Shown here: in pieces, positions 6,522 to 8,833 of the stretch
Layout of the letters: each line of letters starts with the position of its first letter
Position numbering within the stretch: the first letter of the stretch is position 1
Origin: an uncultured Collinsella sp.
GTDB lineage: Bacteria > Actinomycetota > Coriobacteriia > Coriobacteriales > Coriobacteriaceae
Direction: 5' to 3'
Length of the DNA stretch: 8,833 nt
NCBI GenBank assembly: GCA_900552735.1
Contig: USBA01000073.1
Span: 1-8,833 of the forward strand
Made by a program: the position numbers and the translations under genes
Notes under the pieces: generated by a model
Databases searched by the model: none
The model's input: only the letters and a program-made list of their open reading frames with translations
Told to the model about the DNA's origin: nothing

Positions 6522-7484
6522 ATGCACGCAACTGATTTTGGTCGCACGCTCATCATCGCCAACCCTGCCGCCCAGTCGGGTGCGGCGCGCGAGGTCGCTG
6601 AGCGCCTGCAGCGCTTTTTGGACATGACCGCGCGCTCATCCCAGTTTGACCTGGTGCTGACTGAGCGCATGGGACATGCCAAGGAGCTTGCCGCGCAGGC
6701 TCAGGGCTATCGCACCGTTATCGCCCTTGGCGGCGACGGCGTGATCCACGAGGTTGCCAATGGACTCATGAAGCAGGATGAGGCGGTCCGTCCCGCCCTT
6801 GCCGTCCTACCCGTAGGCTCCGGCAACGATTTTGCCCAGACCCTCGGTATCGACGATTTCTCCGGCAAAGATTTTGGCGCGCTGCTCACCTGCGAGCTGC
6901 AGCGCCAGGATATCGGACGCATTCGCTCATGGAACCCCGCAAACGGCAGCGGCGAGGCTACCGTTGAGTACTACGACCAAACGCTTTCGGTCGGCATCGA
7001 TGCCGCCATCGGCCTGGGCACCACCGAGCTGCGCAAAAAGACGGGCCTCGCTGGCGCTCCGCTCTACACCCTCTCGGGTCTGGAGCAGTTTGGTCTGCGC
7101 TACCGCAACTACCCCATGACAGTCAGCTTTGACGGGGCGCCCGCCGAGCGCGTAAGGGCGATCATCATGGCGATTCAGCTGGGCCCCACGTATGGCTCGG
7201 GCTATCGCATCTGCCCCGATGCCGACCCCTGCGACGGCATGCTCGACGTCTGCTACGCATGCGGCCCCGTCCCTCGCGCGGTTGCCCTGCCTATGTTTCT
7301 TTCGGCCAAGGACGGCCACCATACCAAGCTGCCGCCGGTTCGCATACGCCGCTGCCGCCATGCCGAGCTCACCTTTGAGGAGCCCGACTACCCCATCCAG
7401 GCCGACGGCGAGCCCATCGTCGCCTCGCGCATCGAGGTCGACGTCCTCGGCGGCGCCCTCCACGTCTGGCACCCCATCCGCTAA
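6522..7484 (+). CDS. Diacylglycerol/lipid kinase family protein (DagK/YegS type)
   Basis: This 320-residue cytosolic or membrane-associated lipid kinase would phosphorylate diacylglycerol or a related lipid using ATP. The start chosen is ATG at 6522 with AGGAG seven bases upstream; an in-frame ATG at 6450 has no such site and would add a charged, low-complexity stretch. Motifs are TLIIANPAAQSG (9-20), ALGGDGVIHEVANGL (68-82), the nucleotide-binding GGDG signature, PVGSGNDFAQTLGI (97-110), GYRICPDADPCDGMLDVC (227-244) and IQADGEP (292-298) near the C-terminus. This is the full domain order of the family at normal length. It follows the CLC gene on the same strand after 87 bases and is convergent with the release-factor-like gene. 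The exact lipid substrate cannot be told. Confidence 0.9.
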   Translation: MHATDFGRTLIIANPAAQSGAAREVAERLQRFLDMTARSSQFDLVLTERMGHAKELAAQAQGYRTVIALGGDGVIHEVANGLMKQDEAVRPALAVLPVGSGNDFAQTLGIDDFSGKDFGALLTCELQRQDIGRIRSWNPANGSGEATVEYYDQTLSVGIDAAIGLGTTELRKKTGLAGAPLYTLSGLEQFGLRYRNYPMTVSFDGAPAERVRAIIMAIQLGPTYGSGYRICPDADPCDGMLDVCYACGPVPRAVALPMFLSAKDGHHTKLPPVRIRRCRHAELTFEEPDYPIQADGEPIVASRIEVDVLGGALHVWHPIR

Positions 7485-7491
7485 CCCAACC

Positions 7492-7562
7492 TAAGTTGCG
7501 GTGAAATAGGGACTGTTTATGCAGCAAGTGCCGCAAAACAATCCCTATTTCACCGCAACTTA
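7492..7562. repeat. Long hairpin between convergent genes, palindromic repeat
   Basis: Bases 7492-7512 pair perfectly with 7542-7562 (21 base pairs). After one mismatch (7513/7541), 7514-7518 pair with 7536-7540. The loop is about 17 bases. It fills the gap between the kinase stop (7484) and the release-factor-like stop (7571-7573). Neither flank has a T-run, so it is not a textbook terminator, although a stem this long could halt transcription from both sides. Its left arm resembles the hairpin at 7977-8007, which suggests a dispersed palindromic repeat. Confidence 0.8.
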
Positions 7563-7570
7563 TGAGGAGG

Positions 7571-7951
7571 CTATTCGTCGCTGCCCGGCTTGCGACGGTT
7601 GGCCTTTTTAATGGCGTTGAAGTGCTTGTCGTTGAGCCTGCGCTGGCGAGAGCGCTGAGGCACCTTGGTCTTTACGCGTCGGCGCGGTGGACGCCCGCGA
7701 CGCTCAAGCTCTGCCCTCAGCTTACGCAAACAGCAGCTGCGATTCTGAAACTGACTGCGGCTCTCGCGCGCCGTCACGGTAATCCCCGAAGGGATATGTT
7801 TCATGCGCACCGCCGAGTCCGTCGTGTTCACGCCTTGCCCGCCCGGACCCGTCGCGCGAAACACCTGTACCTCGCAATCGCGCGCCAGCTCCTCGACCGA
7901 CATCTCGGCATAGCGCGCATACTCGCGCCATCCCATCTTGTTCTCATCCAT
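7571..7951 (-). CDS. Peptide chain release factor-like protein with GGQ motif (ArfB/YaeJ type)
   Basis: This 126-residue protein has the catalytic GGQ motif (residues 37-39, in TGPGGQGVNTTDSAVRM), which triggers peptidyl-tRNA hydrolysis in the ribosome. It has none of the codon-recognition domains of RF1 or RF2. The start is ATG at 7951 with GGGGAGG seven bases upstream; a longer frame to 8017 runs through the xpt terminator hairpin and is rejected. After the GGQ come HIPSGITVTARESRSQFQNR (52-71) and a strongly basic tail (RRRVKTKVPQRSRQRR, 90-105, then KKANRRK). Such a tail fits the ribosome mRNA channel in ArfB-type rescue factors. The role inferred is release of stalled ribosomes. It could also be an uncharacterised RF-like paralogue; the N-terminal 20 residues are not those of classical ArfB. 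Confidence 0.8.
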   Translation of the reverse strand: MDENKMGWREYARYAEMSVEELARDCEVQVFRATGPGGQGVNTTDSAVRMKHIPSGITVTARESRSQFQNRSCCLRKLRAELERRGRPPRRRVKTKVPQRSRQRRLNDKHFNAIKKANRRKPGSDE

Positions 7952-7971
7952 ATCGACACCTCCCCTCATAC

Positions 7972-8007
7972 AAAAAATGTGACAAAGGGACAGTCCCTTT
8001 GTCACAT
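7972..8007 (-). terminator. Intrinsic terminator of xpt, a perfect 31-base palindrome
   Basis: Bases 7977-8007 form a perfect inverted repeat of 15 base pairs around a single central base (7992), with core GGGACAGTCCC. On the minus strand it is followed directly by TTTTTT (7977-7972). It lies 27 bases after the xpt stop and upstream of the release-factor-like start, giving a clear intrinsic terminator for xpt. A hairpin with no loop beyond one base is unusual; the central pairs must open in RNA. It shares sequence with the hairpin at 7492-7562. Confidence 0.85.
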
Positions 8008-8034
8008 CGCATATCAATCGCTTGTGTTGCGAGC

Positions 8035-8613
8035 CTAGGCGAAGGTAATCTCGCCGTTCTCGCAGTCCATATCGGCGATACGGGCCAGGCTCTCAACGCG
8101 GAAGCCGCGCTTGCGGAGCTTATCGCCGCCGCCCTGGAAGCCCTTCTCCACTGCAATGCCAATACCGGACACCTCGGCACCTGCAGCCTCGCAGATCTTG
8201 ATAAGACCCTCGAGCGCGCAGCCGTTGGCCAGGAAGTCGTCGATAATCAGGACCTTGTCGCCCTCGGACAGGAAGCGCTTGCCAACGATGACCGGGTACT
8301 CCTTCTGCTTGGTAAAGGAGTAGATGGTCGTGGCATACTGCTCGCCGTCTAGGTTGATGGACTGTGCCTTCTTGGCAAAGACCACCGGCACGCCGCCAAA
8401 ATGCTGGGCTGCAATGCAAGCCATGCCAATGCCCGAAGCCTCAATCGTCAGAATCTTGTTGATCTCGACACCCTCGAACAGACGGGCCCACTCGGCGCCC
8501 ATGTGGTCGAACAGCTCAACGTCGCACTGGTGGTTGAGGAAGGCATCAACCTTAAGGACGTTACCGGCCTTTACGATGCCGTCATGGCGAATACGATCCT
8601 CAAGCTCCTGCAT
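8035..8613 (-). CDS. xpt: Xanthine phosphoribosyltransferase
   Basis: This 192-residue salvage enzyme converts xanthine and PRPP to XMP. The start is ATG at 8613-8611 with AAGGGG seven bases upstream. The N-terminus (MQELEDRIRHDGIVKAGNVL) and length match Xpt of the Bacillus type. Landmarks are FLNHQCDVELFDHMG (25-39), ILTIEASGIGMACIAA (54-69), VVFAKKAQSINLD (77-89) and the PRPP-binding loop VLIIDDFLANGCALEGL (121-137). The gene has its own terminator and no partner permease in the window. In many Firmicutes xpt is controlled by a purine riboswitch. Here only about 70 bases of credible upstream sequence remain before the homopolymer tracts, so its regulation cannot be judged. Confidence 0.95.
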   Translation of the reverse strand: MQELEDRIRHDGIVKAGNVLKVDAFLNHQCDVELFDHMGAEWARLFEGVEINKILTIEASGIGMACIAAQHFGGVPVVFAKKAQSINLDGEQYATTIYSFTKQKEYPVIVGKRFLSEGDKVLIIDDFLANGCALEGLIKICEAAGAEVSGIGIAVEKGFQGGGDKLRKRGFRVESLARIADMDCENGEITFA

Positions 8614-8685
8614 GGCGCAACCCCTTCTCGCGGCAACGATACCGCGCGATTAATAAACGTTGTTCGATAGTCTACCACGGACCGA
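8614..8685 (-). promoter_or_regulatory. xpt upstream region, incomplete
   Basis: Seventy-two bases of ordinary sequence separate the xpt start from the homopolymer region. A weak -10-like TAGACT (minus strand, 8673-8668) is present, but its -35 would fall at or beyond the edge of reliable sequence. I see no purine-riboswitch core. Confidence 0.2.

Positions 8686-8833
<148 letters not shown>

Noticed and set aside
7571..8017. Longer start for the release-factor-like gene at 8017
   Set aside because: The extra residues would be encoded by the xpt terminator palindrome and its T-tail, and the ATG at 7951 has a strong ribosome binding site.

Overview
The window is a GC-rich, densely packed stretch of bacterial chromosome. 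The gene set, the G/C-ending codons and the short palindromic hairpins suggest an actinobacterial gut anaerobe of the Collinsella/Coriobacteriia type. That placement is my inference from sequence style, not a database match. Its right end looks like a low-quality contig edge: the last ~150 bases are C, T and C homopolymer tracts.

Left half, all on the minus strand (about 4800 down to 1): a molybdenum block. moeA comes first, then a Mog/MoaB-type gene whose ribosome binding site overlaps the moeA stop codon, then an intrinsic terminator. After a new promoter region come modA (molybdate-binding lipoprotein with a twin-arginine-like signal) and a ModB-type permease. Together these import molybdate and insert Mo into molybdopterin. 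No modC (ATPase) is present. The modB reading frame instead runs, without a stop or frameshift, into the middle domain of acetolactate synthase (ilvB) and off the left edge. This in-frame ModB-IlvB junction is either a misassembly or a real deletion/fusion. The permease also carries an unusual exported N-terminal extension of about 210 residues.

Right half: a CLC-type anion/proton antiporter, with features of the fluoride-exporting CLC-F group, is transcribed rightward and divergently from moeA. A strong dyad lies in the shared upstream region. A lipid/diacylglycerol-kinase family gene follows on the same strand. Converging on it from the right are xpt (xanthine phosphoribosyltransferase) and a small GGQ-containing release-factor-like gene (ArfB type). 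Two long hairpins flank the release-factor-like gene. They share 13 of 16 bases in one arm, so they look like members of one palindromic repeat family. One of them doubles as the xpt terminator.

I see no CRISPR array, tRNA, rRNA, transposase or phage gene. The items most worth checking are the ModB-IlvB junction, the ModB N-terminal extension and the hairpin pair. I did not find convincing evidence of an undescribed multi-gene system.
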